Below, piece by piece: positions 7,784 through 16,024 of a DNA stretch of 64,000 nucleotides; within the stretch, counting starts at the first letter, position 1; each line of letters starts with the position of its first letter. Below the pieces are notes generated by a model. It did no database searches. It had not been told where the DNA came from and was given only the letters and a program-made list of their open reading frames with translations. Origin of the DNA: Pseudobutyrivibrio sp. (lineage in GTDB: Bacteria; Bacillota; Clostridia; Lachnospirales; Lachnospiraceae); contig NZ_SVEV01000012.1 in assembly GCF_015057185.1 (NCBI RefSeq), positions 24,657 to 88,656 of the forward strand, in the 5' to 3' direction. Made by a program: the position numbers and the translations under genes.

Positions 7784-8842
7784 CTATTGTTCATCTGGCT
7801 CGTGAACAGAACCATACTTTTCTAGATTAGTTGTCTGTCTCTCAATTTCGTCATTGTATCTTTCGATTACACCATTCCAGTAATCATCAAGCTCAGCCTC
7901 ACCTCTTCTATCTGGAACGCCAAAATCGTCAACCAATATCTGTCCAAAATAATCGGACATTTTCTCAGCACCTGCAAGGTTAAGGTGGAGTCCACCGTCA
8001 TATGTGTCAGTACTCCAATCTATTCCCATTTCATCCTGATAATCGAGGAAATTAATATAAGTCAAATCATTTTTCTCTGCATAATCAACAATCTGCTGAT
8101 CCCACTGTTCATACCAATAAGGGTAAAGAGTAGGTGCTTTAACAAGAACTAACTCGACATCGTTTTCCTTACAAAGCTGTGTAAGCTTGTCTAAGTAATA
8201 ATATGAGTTCTCTCCAAACTGGTAATCTGCAAGAGGCTTTCCCTCAGGTACATTCTCAGCAGCCTTTACGTCAACACGCATGTAATATCCATTAAAGGAT
8301 ACCTTGTCTTTATGGAATAAATATTCAAAATCATCTGAGTTTAAATCATTCCAGCGGCTGTGATAACGAAGTAACGGAAATACGTATTCAATAAAGCTTT
8401 CTTCCTCTGTCATTGATGCATTAATGGAATCAACCTTGCTGCTGCTCCATTTCATACCATCAAGAGTCATTCGATTATAAGCCTCATTTTGTGGCTCGTT
8501 ATATTTCATGGAAAGCACGTTAAATACAATAACATCTGGGTGCTCTCGCTCAATCGTTTCCTCTGCCAAATAATAGGATTGCCAAATCAACTGTTGGGCG
8601 CTTCCTCGCACATAGGAATTGATTCCGTAGTTTTCCCACAAATATACAGGGGAAATATTTTCATAGAGCTCGCAATCACCAATGAATACCACGTTATGGT
8701 CTGTTGGATCATCATAGTATTCTGCAATCATTGCTCCCTCTAGAATCCCTGACATATATTTAGGCATAAGTAATTTAGTTGTTATCCATAGTCCTGTTAT
8801 CGCAATTACGATAGAAAGAACTATTGCTAAAAGTCTTTTCAT
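7784..8842 (-). CDS. SGNH-hydrolase-like membrane-anchored protein (DltD/AlgX-like role), Cys at nucleophile position
   Basis: 352 residues with one N-terminal membrane helix (about 4-22), so the body is probably extracytoplasmic. The fold motifs are block I VFIGDCELYE (residues 53-60, with Cys57 where Ser is usual) and block V DGGLHLNLAGA with His286. It lies 9 nt downstream of an MBOAT gene. In dlt, alg and related acyl-transfer systems, the SGNH-like protein next to the MBOAT passes the acyl group to an extracellular polymer. I infer the same role here. The Cys suggests either a thioester intermediate or a lineage-specific variant. The C-terminus is acidic and probably flexible. The acyl group and acceptor polymer are unknown. 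Confidence 0.75.
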   Translation of the reverse strand: MKRLLAIVLSIVIAITGLWITTKLLMPKYMSGILEGAMIAEYYDDPTDHNVVFIGDCELYENISPVYLWENYGINSYVRGSAQQLIWQSYYLAEETIEREHPDVIVFNVLSMKYNEPQNEAYNRMTLDGMKWSSSKVDSINASMTEEESFIEYVFPLLRYHSRWNDLNSDDFEYLFHKDKVSFNGYYMRVDVKAAENVPEGKPLADYQFGENSYYYLDKLTQLCKENDVELVLVKAPTLYPYWYEQWDQQIVDYAEKNDLTYINFLDYQDEMGIDWSTDTYDGGLHLNLAGAEKMSDYFGQILVDDFGVPDRRGEAELDDYWNGVIERYNDEIERQTTNLEKYGSVHEPDEQ

Positions 8843-8851
8843 TTAACACCT

Positions 8852-10444
8852 CTAGAACTGATTATAGATAAACTGACTTGCGGAATATCCAATTCCGTAA
8901 GCTCCAAACACTAAAGTAGCCATCAGCAATCCATACCAAATTATAAATCTAGCAGGCGCAGCCACAGTTGATATTTTTTCTCTTACAGAGCCACTTCGCT
9001 GAATCAAGCTCACTGAAACAAGAATTAATAGCCCAACAAAAACAATTAAGTAATCGTAACCTGTGATTCCCATTCCAATAAAGGCCTCTGTATTAATTTG
9101 CGCAAGGCTGGAATCTGTAAATATACTTCCAAACATTTTGAAAGTAAGAGGTACATCTCTATAACAGTCAAACATACGAAGTGATGACATAATAAGCACA
9201 GTTCTGATGACCTGAAAAAGTCTCCATCCAAATGTGCCTGCGACATGCACCTTGCTGTGGAACCATCTGTAGAATGGCTCAAGCTCCTGAGAAATCATGA
9301 TAACTACAAAGTTGCCAAGACCCCATACTATAAAATTCCAGCTAGCTCCATGCCATATACCTGTTGTAAACCATACAATAAAGCTTGATAAATAAACAGG
9401 CACTCTCTTACCCAAATTATTGCCAAGCTTAGCTCTAGATTTTTTAGAAAGCTTCATCATAAACTGGCTGGCAGAAATTGGATAGAAAATATAGTCTGTA
9501 AACCATGTACCCATGGTAATATGCCATCTATTCCAGTACTCCTTGATGTTCTTTGAAAAATATGGGCGAATAAAGTTTTCGGTAACTTTGATTCCCATAG
9601 TCTCAGCCACACCAATAGTGATATCTATACCGCCAGTGAAATCGCAGTAAAGCTCTAGAGCATAAAACATCGCCCCTGCGAAGGCATAAAAGCCTGTGTA
9701 AGTATCTGTATCAGCAATAATTGCTTTTACAGGAACAAGAATTCTATCTGCAATAACAAGCTTTTTGAAAAATCCCCAAAGAATACGCTCTAATCCAAAG
9801 GATACTGTGCGCCAATCAAATCTATGCTCCTCATATAGAGTCTTGCTTAAATCTGCATATCGGCTGATTGGTCCTTGAACAAGCTGTGGAAAGAATGAAA
9901 CAAAAAGCGCAAACTTCAGCAAATTCTTTTGAGCCTCAAACTTGCCGTTATATACATCAATCAAGTATCCCATTGACTGGAATGTATAGAATGAGATACC
10001 CATTGGGATAATCAAATTTACAAATGAAATTCCTTCACCGTCATTAAATGCACCAAGCAGTTGGTTGATATTTGCAATAGTAAAATTAGTGTACTTTGTA
10101 ACAGCAAGAATACCTAAATTGAAAAGCAAACAGCATAAGAAAATCCTTTTCTCCGTGGCATGCTCCTTAGCCTTTAGGGCTTTTCTCTCATCCTTCTCGT
10201 ATTCTTTTTTGTGCTCCTTGAACCAAGCATCAAAAGCTAGCTTTTTATCAGAGATAGCTTTCGCTGCCAAGAAAGTACTCACTGTTGTTATGGCAATAAA
10301 AATCAAATATCTAGGATCCGCCATAAAATAAAATGCGTAACTAGCAAGAAGCAGGAAGGACCACTGGGCCCTTCCTGGAATGATGTAATACATCAAAAAT
10401 ACTACTAATAAAAATCCTAAGAATTCGTAGCTTGTAAATAACAT
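8852..10444 (-). CDS. MBOAT-family O-acyltransferase (DltB/AlgI-like)
   Basis: 530-residue polytopic membrane protein with about ten or more hydrophobic segments. The conserved MBOAT histidine is in GIWHGASWNFIVWG (His365), with supporting motifs FFPQLVQGPISRY, ELYCDFTGGIDI and EYWNRWHITM. MBOAT proteins move an acyl group from a cytoplasmic carrier to an extracellular acceptor protein or polymer. It begins 3 nt after the carrier-protein stop, so DltC-to-DltB-style transfer is the natural reading. At this length it is closer to AlgI-type MBOATs than to a compact DltB of about 400 residues. Identity as an MBOAT is secure; the substrate is inferred. Confidence 0.9.
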   Translation of the reverse strand: MLFTSYEFLGFLLVVFLMYYIIPGRAQWSFLLLASYAFYFMADPRYLIFIAITTVSTFLAAKAISDKKLAFDAWFKEHKKEYEKDERKALKAKEHATEKRIFLCCLLFNLGILAVTKYTNFTIANINQLLGAFNDGEGISFVNLIIPMGISFYTFQSMGYLIDVYNGKFEAQKNLLKFALFVSFFPQLVQGPISRYADLSKTLYEEHRFDWRTVSFGLERILWGFFKKLVIADRILVPVKAIIADTDTYTGFYAFAGAMFYALELYCDFTGGIDITIGVAETMGIKVTENFIRPYFSKNIKEYWNRWHITMGTWFTDYIFYPISASQFMMKLSKKSRAKLGNNLGKRVPVYLSSFIVWFTTGIWHGASWNFIVWGLGNFVVIMISQELEPFYRWFHSKVHVAGTFGWRLFQVIRTVLIMSSLRMFDCYRDVPLTFKMFGSIFTDSSLAQINTEAFIGMGITGYDYLIVFVGLLILVSVSLIQRSGSVREKISTVAAPARFIIWYGLLMATLVFGAYGIGYSASQFIYNQF

Positions 10445-10447
10445 GTA

Positions 10448-10681
10448 TTAGTCCTCGTCGTCTAATTTAGCCTTAATTAATGCGTAAATTGTCTCAGCTG
10501 AATCAAAGTTTTCTGGAGTAAGCTCGGCAGCACCGATTGTAACGTCAAACTCCTCATTAATCTCTGAAATAAGTGACACAATATCAAAGGAATCAAGGAT
10601 TCCGCCTGTCACAAGGCCCTTCTCAGTAGTAAAGTCCACCTCAGGATGTAAGTCTCCTAAAATTTCTAATAATTCTTCCAT
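10448..10681 (-). CDS. Acyl/aminoacyl carrier protein (DltC-like)
   Basis: 77 residues, acidic, four-helix carrier fold. The phosphopantetheine site is GGILDSFDIVSLI with Ser31. The LDSFDIV context resembles D-alanyl carrier proteins more than fatty-acid ACPs (DSLD). An AGGAGG ribosome site precedes the ATG. It should be loaded by the upstream adenylating ligase and discharged through the MBOAT 3 nt downstream. The 206-nt gap between ligase and carrier is filled by structured DNA (separate entries). Confidence 0.88.
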   Translation of the reverse strand: MEELLEILGDLHPEVDFTTEKGLVTGGILDSFDIVSLISEINEEFDVTIGAAELTPENFDSAETIYALIKAKLDDED

Positions 10682-10704
10682 AATTTTCCTCCTAAATTTA
10701 ATCC

Positions 10705-10788
10705 GCTGGTTACGACTACAAGCCTTGAGTCTCTCCGCTCATCTAACATGATTCGCTAAAGAGACCCAAGAGCTTGATGTCTACCAGC
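10705..10788 (-). repeat. Structured repeat motif, copy A
   Basis: An 84-nt element read on the minus strand. The outer stem is GCTGGT/ACCAGC. A GTAG lies 4 nt before the invariant CAAGC/GCTTG stem. A variable stem (CTTGGGTCTCT with its partner) follows, then facing GA/GA internal loops flanked by AATC/GATG-type pairs and an ATGTTA terminal loop. It shares its 3' single-stranded TAGTCGTA with copy B at 51552. It lies between the ligase and carrier genes inside one operon. No T-run follows, so it is not a terminator. Confidence 0.75.
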
Positions 10789-10794
10789 TCATAT

Positions 10795-10905
10795 AAAAGC
10801 ACTTCATAATGGCGCCCTGCGGGAAAGGTGTGATGCTTTCCGAAGGAAGTATCGCACTAGTAAGCGAAGCTTACATTTAAGCATGTATTACTTGGATGTG
10901 CTTTT
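10795..10905. repeat. Nested hairpins overlapping the ligase stop codon
   Basis: An outer inverted repeat AAAAGCAC/GTGCTTTT (10795-10802 and 10898-10905) encloses a second hairpin at 10828-10857 with a 13-bp stem and CGAA loop. The right outer arm lies inside the last codons of the ligase gene. Together with copy A this makes the whole ligase-carrier gap structured. It may tune the relative amounts of the two proteins by mRNA processing or stability; that role is inference. Confidence 0.5.
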
Positions 10906-12408
10906 TATATACATTTTACTCAAGCTTACACGGTCGATTTTGCCGTTGGCTGTGAATGGCATGTTTTCAAGGCGGTTAACCTTGTTTGGTAGCATGTAGC
11001 GTGGAAGCTTAGTTTTTAATGCTTTGATTAAATCGCCTTCTGTGATGTCGCCTACGTAATAGAGCACGATTTTGCCCTGTTCCTTGGCATAGATACAGCC
11101 TGATAGCTTGATTTCTGGCACAAGGTTTACATTGGCCTCAATTTCTCCAAGCTCAATGCGGTGTCCCATATGCTTGATTTGGAAATCCTTACGAGAATGG
11201 AAAACAAGCTCTCCTCTCTCATTGAGATGTCCAATGTCTCCAGTGCGATAAATAATCTCTGGATAATTTTTATTTAAAGGATTCTGTACATAAGACTCGC
11301 TGGTCTTCTCTGGGTTATTGTAATAACCAAGTGTTACAGAAGTTCCTCGAATACAGATTTCACCCTGCTCTCCCTGAGCAGCAAGAGTATTATCCTCTTT
11401 TAAAAGAAGGATTTCTGTGTTCTTAAATGGAAAGCCAACTGGAATGACTTCATCATCAGCAAATTCTCTTTCAACAGGATAATAGCAGCACATTCCTGTA
11501 CCCTCTGTTGGTCCATAAAGGTTAAAGAATTTAGCCTCTGGTACTGCTGCTCTCCAAAGTCTGAACTGCTTGATAGGAAACACCTCGCTACCAAATGCAA
11601 TTGTTTTAAGTGTATGTGGTACTACAGTATCAAAGGTAGCAAATGCGCTAATCATGGTAAGCGCTGATACAACCCAGCATACTGTATTAATTTTGTGCTC
11701 ATTGATATATTCCACAAGCTTAATCGGGAACATGAAATATGAATGTGGAATCAAGTATGTGGTAGCTCCAAATTTAAGCGTTGGATAAAGCTCTTTTAGG
11801 CAGGCATCAAAATAAAGTGGTGTCTGATTTCCAAAAATTGTATCCTCGTTAAATCCAAGTGTTTCAGAGAGCTGTTCAATATAATCAATGACAGAACGAT
11901 GGCAAGCACATACTCCCTTTGGCACTCCTGTAGAGCCTGATGTAAACACTATATAGATTGGATCTGTATCAATAGCCTTCTTTCTAACAAGGGCAAGGGC
12001 CTCAGTATCAGGATTCGTATTTGCGATATCTGAGAACAATACTAAATCAGCTTCATAATCAAAGCCCTTTGCAATCTCTATTGTAGAGTCGTCGCAGATA
12101 ATAACCTTTGGTTTACAATTATCAAGAATAAGATTAATTCTTGTGGCTGGCATTTCACTATCTATTGGAACATAGTAGCAGCCTGCATTTATTACTCCAA
12201 AAAATGTAGCAATAGTATTTGGACTCTTTTTCATAAATACTATTACTGGTTCTCTTTTACATCCTCTGTTTATCAATCCAGTACCAACTGAATCCATAAT
12301 TCTTTTAACATCAGAAAATGTAAGTTCAACTTCGTCATCCGCATATGCGATTTTATTTGGAACTCTATTTAAACTATTATCCAAATAATCTAGTACATTA
12401 TTTTGCAT
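10888..12408 (-). CDS. Amino-acid-adenylating ligase (DltA-like)
   Basis: 506-residue stand-alone adenylation enzyme of the ANL family. It activates a carboxylate with ATP and loads it onto a carrier thiol. Core motifs are YIVFTSGSTGVPKG (near residue 160), NLYGPTEGTG, YRTGDIGHL, the hinge region KDFQIKHMGHRIELGEIE and the catalytic Lys in NGKIDRVSL. Length and order match D-alanine:carrier ligase DltA. The neighbouring racemase, not found in classical dlt operons, raises the possibility of a different D-amino acid. It starts 10 nt after the racemase gene. The binding-pocket code was not decoded here, so substrate is open. Confidence 0.85.
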   Translation of the reverse strand: MQNNVLDYLDNSLNRVPNKIAYADDEVELTFSDVKRIMDSVGTGLINRGCKREPVIVFMKKSPNTIATFFGVINAGCYYVPIDSEMPATRINLILDNCKPKVIICDDSTIEIAKGFDYEADLVLFSDIANTNPDTEALALVRKKAIDTDPIYIVFTSGSTGVPKGVCACHRSVIDYIEQLSETLGFNEDTIFGNQTPLYFDACLKELYPTLKFGATTYLIPHSYFMFPIKLVEYINEHKINTVCWVVSALTMISAFATFDTVVPHTLKTIAFGSEVFPIKQFRLWRAAVPEAKFFNLYGPTEGTGMCCYYPVEREFADDEVIPVGFPFKNTEILLLKEDNTLAAQGEQGEICIRGTSVTLGYYNNPEKTSESYVQNPLNKNYPEIIYRTGDIGHLNERGELVFHSRKDFQIKHMGHRIELGEIEANVNLVPEIKLSGCIYAKEQGKIVLYYVGDITEGDLIKALKTKLPRYMLPNKVNRLENMPFTANGKIDRVSLSKMYIKSTSK

Positions 12409-12418
12409 TATAATACCT

Positions 12419-13138
12419 CTATTCTGTAATTAGGCTGTCGCATTCTGGCCTAGCCTTGGCACATTTATTAACACAATCTGCCGCCAAAACATCTATGATA
12501 TCAAGGACCTTTGGTCCTACATCATTATCTCGTTTTACAATGGAAAGCTCAGTACATCCTAGGATGATAACCTCTGCTCCCTTTCCAAGAAGCTGTAGCT
12601 TAACAAGCTCAAACTCCTCCATGTTTACCTTGCGCCCAGCCTTTACATCATCATAAATGATGCTCATAACAAGCTTTTGGGCCTGTTCATCAGGATAAAC
12701 GCATTTAATATCATAATCCTTAAATACCGAATCAAATAAATGCATCTGTGCCGTACCATCTGTGGCCATTATTCCAACTGTCTCAATTCCTCTGTCAGAT
12801 AAATATTGAGCAGTTTCTTTGATACCATTGCTTACTGGCACAAAAACGCTATCTGCCAACTGGTCATGAAAATAATGAGCAGTTATACATGGCATAGCTA
12901 TATAATCAACATTCTGTTTTTCTAAATTCTGAGCAAGCTCTAAAATTTTAGGCAATGGGCTAAGCTCACTTTTGCCTAAAATATACCCCGTCCTATCTGG
13001 AATGGATGGGCAGTTATAAACAATCATTTCTATATTTTCCTGGTCGGTCCTAGCATCTGTCAATTCGATAATGCGCTGCATAAAATATGCAGTAGCAAGG
13101 GGCCCTAGACCACCGATTATACCTAGCTTTTTATTCAT
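12419..13138 (-). CDS. Aspartate/glutamate-family amino-acid racemase
   Basis: About 239 residues in the PLP-independent Asp/Glu racemase superfamily. Both catalytic cysteines are present: MPCITAH (Cys84) and ILGCTELS (Cys195). The N-terminal GIIGGLGPLAT is typical. The family interconverts L and D amino acids, most often aspartate or glutamate. I chose the ATG at 13138 (MNKKLGIIGG), which overlaps the upstream stop as ATGAATAA; the upstream ATG at 13165 has no ribosome site and adds residues unlike the family. AGGGAGG is 15 nt upstream, rather far, so coupling to the preceding gene is likely. It is placed to supply a D-amino acid to the ligase 10 nt downstream. Confidence 0.85.
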   Translation of the reverse strand: MNKKLGIIGGLGPLATAYFMQRIIELTDARTDQENIEMIVYNCPSIPDRTGYILGKSELSPLPKILELAQNLEKQNVDYIAMPCITAHYFHDQLADSVFVPVSNGIKETAQYLSDRGIETVGIMATDGTAQMHLFDSVFKDYDIKCVYPDEQAQKLVMSIIYDDVKAGRKVNMEEFELVKLQLLGKGAEVIILGCTELSIVKRDNDVGPKVLDIIDVLAADCVNKCAKARPECDSLITE

Positions 13139-14378
13139 TGAAGTATGTGTATACCTCCCTGTCATAATTGTGAGAACGATAATGCTGATTAGAATACTCC
13201 ATCAGCTCCTCATCTGTAATATAAAAGCCCTTAAAACTCTTGTCTGTACGTGGGGTTGTATCAAAATGACGCCATCCCTCGCCACAGTCTATCACATTCC
13301 AATAATGATGACGAGTGGCAGTTGGGATAATCTCGATATCACCATTTTTGATGCCGGCTCTTGTTAACAAAGCCTTGCTTACAGCAAAGTAGTTGTAGCA
13401 ATCTCCATGTCTATTTTTCAGACCATCATAAGCTCCCTTGAGCCAGTCTCCACTGTCATCGCTTTCGCTGTAGCCAATATTGCCCTGCACCCATACATAT
13501 ATTGCATGGGCCTTGTCGTAATCAGACATATCTTCGGTAATGATGTCCGCCAAAACTTCATCTGCCAAGGCATATACCTCATCCTCGGTATAGGTTTGTT
13601 CAATGACAGTAACAACACCCTCGGCCAAATCCATATTACCCATGGAATCCACAGCCGTATATACGATATTGTATTCACCAGGTGTATTTAAATCCACCTG
13701 ACTGCTGTCTACCTGAAGCTCTATATCAGTGTCAACGTTGTCAGTAACAGATATACCATTTTTAAAGCTAACACCGTCTCCCACATATACTGTTTTATTA
13801 AGCTGGCCTTCTATGACAGGCGGCTCAATATCATATTCTTCAACTAGATTAAGTACTGCGTTGGCCTGAGTCTTATTACCAGAAGGATCCTCGGCAACGA
13901 TAGTAACGTCTATTTTGCCATAATTGTCAAAGCTGATTGCTTCCCCGAAATATACCGTCACATCACCGGACAAATCACTAACTGACTCTACAAAATCTGC
14001 AGCTGTTGGTATCTCCTCCTTGGTACGAGTTAAATCCTTTACCTGAAGCTCTGGAGCCACAGTATCATCCACCTCTAGAGTACATTCATATGTGTAAAAA
14101 CCAGATTGGATGCCAACCTTATAAACACCAGCTTTTTCTGTGGAAATCACAGTGTCAGCAGTAAACTCTGCAGTGTTTGATTCTTTCTTAAGGAAGTCAG
14201 TAGCAGAAACGCTTCCCCCTAGCTCTACGACACATTTGTCATAAACCCTGCTGGAATAATCATAATAAAAATAGGCTCCCACAGAGGCAACCGCTATAAA
14301 AATAGCCACTACACCTATCCGTAAAAGCCTATTCCTTCTTTTTCTATTATGTTTACGTCTTTTGACATTTCCGCTCAT
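13131..14378 (-). CDS. Surface transglutaminase-like protein with Ig-like domains
   Basis: About 415 residues. A basic N-terminus (VKRRKHNRKRRNR) precedes one membrane helix, then two Ig-like or bacterial-cadherin-like repeats of about 80 residues each (DTVAPELQVKD..., YDIEPPVIEG...). A C-terminal transglutaminase-like domain carries the full triad: Cys327 in RHGDCYNYF, His358 in HHYWNVID and an Asp near 373 in HFDTTPR. Bacterial members act as peptidases, amidases or cross-linkers at the cell surface. The start at 14378 is set by GGGAG 8 nt upstream; the ATG at 14393 touches that site. It is the first gene of the dlt-like operon, so it may act on the same envelope polymer. Confidence 0.8.
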   Translation of the reverse strand: MSGNVKRRKHNRKRRNRLLRIGVVAIFIAVASVGAYFYYDYSSRVYDKCVVELGGSVSATDFLKKESNTAEFTADTVISTEKAGVYKVGIQSGFYTYECTLEVDDTVAPELQVKDLTRTKEEIPTAADFVESVSDLSGDVTVYFGEAISFDNYGKIDVTIVAEDPSGNKTQANAVLNLVEEYDIEPPVIEGQLNKTVYVGDGVSFKNGISVTDNVDTDIELQVDSSQVDLNTPGEYNIVYTAVDSMGNMDLAEGVVTVIEQTYTEDEVYALADEVLADIITEDMSDYDKAHAIYVWVQGNIGYSESDDSGDWLKGAYDGLKNRHGDCYNYFAVSKALLTRAGIKNGDIEIIPTATRHHYWNVIDCGEGWRHFDTTPRTDKSFKGFYITDEELMEYSNQHYRSHNYDREVYTYFNE

Positions 14379-14392
14379 TTCACCATCTCCCA

Positions 14393-14406
14393 AGCGTATA
14401 TACGCT
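14393..14406. promoter_or_regulatory. 14-bp perfect palindrome in the operon leader
   Basis: AGCGTATATACGCT lies just after the predicted transcription start and 14 nt before the first gene of the dlt-like operon. It is a likely operator, or a small hairpin close to the ribosome site. Confidence 0.45.
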
Positions 14407-14414
14407 CGTAGACA

Positions 14415-14443
14415 ATTTTAGCAATCATGAAGCATGACGTCAA
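14415..14443 (-). promoter_or_regulatory. Predicted promoter of the dlt-like operon
   Basis: On the minus strand TTGACG (14443-14438) and TAAAAT (14420-14415) are 17 nt apart. With the terminator at 7286-7316 this defines a transcript of about 7.1 kb carrying seven genes. Confidence 0.7.
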
Positions 14444-14452
14444 ATATTCTCA

Positions 14453-15985
14453 TTAACCTTTAAATAAAGTATTAAGCAATCCTCTAAATAACTGAGCCCC
14501 TGTATTTCCACCGAGAGTTTTGCCGAACTTTCCAAAGTTTTTACCGATGTTTTTACCAACCTCTCTTCCTACAGTTCCAGCCACAGTAGTTCCAACAGAT
14601 TTGGCCGCTCTCTTCATTCTAGAATTGTCTTTTTCTTTTTGCTTTGCTGATGCTGCTGCATCTTTCTCAGCCTGTTCAGCCTCAGCCTTTTCTATTCCAA
14701 GTCTTTGTAATAGTTCATATGCCGACTCTGGGTCTACCGCATTTGCGTATTTCGAATAAAGCAAGCTTCCTTTGATTCCAGCATCTCTAGTAGCTGCATC
14801 AATGCCACCCATAAGAGATTTTGGTGGTAATACAAATGCCTTCTCAACTATGCTAGGAGTTCCATCTTCCTGTAAAAGGGAAATAATAGCCTCACCAGTA
14901 CCTAACGCCTCTAGCACTTCGATAGTTTTAAATTCAGGATTTTCTCTAAATGAATCTGCCGCAGCCTTAAGTGCCTTCTGGTCTGATGGCGTATAAGCAT
15001 GAAGAGCATGCTGTATTTTATTTCCCAGCTGTGCCAGTACTCCATCAGGAATATCTCTAGGGTTTTGAGTTACAAAGTATACTCCTACCCCTTTTGAACG
15101 AATCAGCTTAACAACCTGCTCTATTTTTTCTAATAAAGCCTTTGGTGTGTCCTTAAATAAAAGGTGAGCTTCGTCGAAGAAGAAAACCATCTTAGGCTTG
15201 TCCAAATCCCCAACCTCTGGCAATGTTTCAAACAGCTCAGACAGCATCCATAGCAAAAACATAGAATACAAGGTGCCATTATTAATAAGACTCTGGCTAT
15301 CGAGAATATGAATCATTCCTCTTCCATTTTCTCCAGTTGAAAACCAATCCCTAATATCTAGTGCTGGCTCTCCAAAGAAGGTCTCGCCCCCAGCAAGCTC
15401 CAAAGCAACCACTGCTCGTTGGATAGCGCTAATACTAACCTTGCTAAGATTTCCATATTCTGCTGCAAACTCGGTATTATTCTCAGATACATAATTGAGC
15501 ATTGCCTTTAAGTCCTTGGTGTCAATAAGGGCAAGGTTATTATCGTCAGCGATTTTGAAAACAATAGTTAATATATCGCTTTGAAGGTCGTTTAGATCAA
15601 GAATACGAGCCAACAATGTTGGGCCCATTTCTGTTATGGTAGTTCTAAGCTGTATTCCGTTTTGACCGAATACATCCCATAGAGTAGTTGGGTACTTGCT
15701 ATATTCGAATCCTGCTGCATCCAGCCCGAATCTTTTAATTCGCTGCTGCATGTCATCATTATCCACACCGGTAGAAAGCATACCAGCCAAGTCGCCCTTT
15801 ACATCTGCAAGAAATACAGGAACTCCCATTTCTGAAAATGCTTCAGCCAGCACCTTTAGCGTAATTGTCTTGCCTGAGCCGGTAGCTCCAGCAATCAAGC
15901 CATGTCTGTTTGCCATTTTAGGCAATAAATACAGTGGCTGATTGTCCTGTGTATTTGCAACCCAAATCTTACCATCCTTAATCAT
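14453..15985 (-). CDS. HerA-like ATPase, DUF853 family (YjgR-like)
   Basis: 510-residue cytoplasmic P-loop ATPase. Walker A is GATGSGKTITLK near residue 33 and Walker B is MVFFFDEAHLLF; VYFVTQNPRDIP is a sensor-like motif. The C-terminal 80 residues are Lys/Ala/Gly-rich and probably flexible (KQKEKDNSRMKRAAKS). The family is related to the HerA/FtsK translocases. Its physiological role is not established, and no nuclease partner (NurA) is nearby. GGAGGG precedes the ATG. Upstream lies the serine dehydratase pair, separated by 39 nt, so co-transcription is possible. Confidence 0.88.
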   Translation of the reverse strand: MIKDGKIWVANTQDNQPLYLLPKMANRHGLIAGATGSGKTITLKVLAEAFSEMGVPVFLADVKGDLAGMLSTGVDNDDMQQRIKRFGLDAAGFEYSKYPTTLWDVFGQNGIQLRTTITEMGPTLLARILDLNDLQSDILTIVFKIADDNNLALIDTKDLKAMLNYVSENNTEFAAEYGNLSKVSISAIQRAVVALELAGGETFFGEPALDIRDWFSTGENGRGMIHILDSQSLINNGTLYSMFLLWMLSELFETLPEVGDLDKPKMVFFFDEAHLLFKDTPKALLEKIEQVVKLIRSKGVGVYFVTQNPRDIPDGVLAQLGNKIQHALHAYTPSDQKALKAAADSFRENPEFKTIEVLEALGTGEAIISLLQEDGTPSIVEKAFVLPPKSLMGGIDAATRDAGIKGSLLYSKYANAVDPESAYELLQRLGIEKAEAEQAEKDAAASAKQKEKDNSRMKRAAKSVGTTVAGTVGREVGKNIGKNFGKFGKTLGGNTGAQLFRGLLNTLFKG

Positions 15986-16024
15986 AATCGCCCTCCCAAT
16001 TATTATTCAAAGACTAAAAATTAT

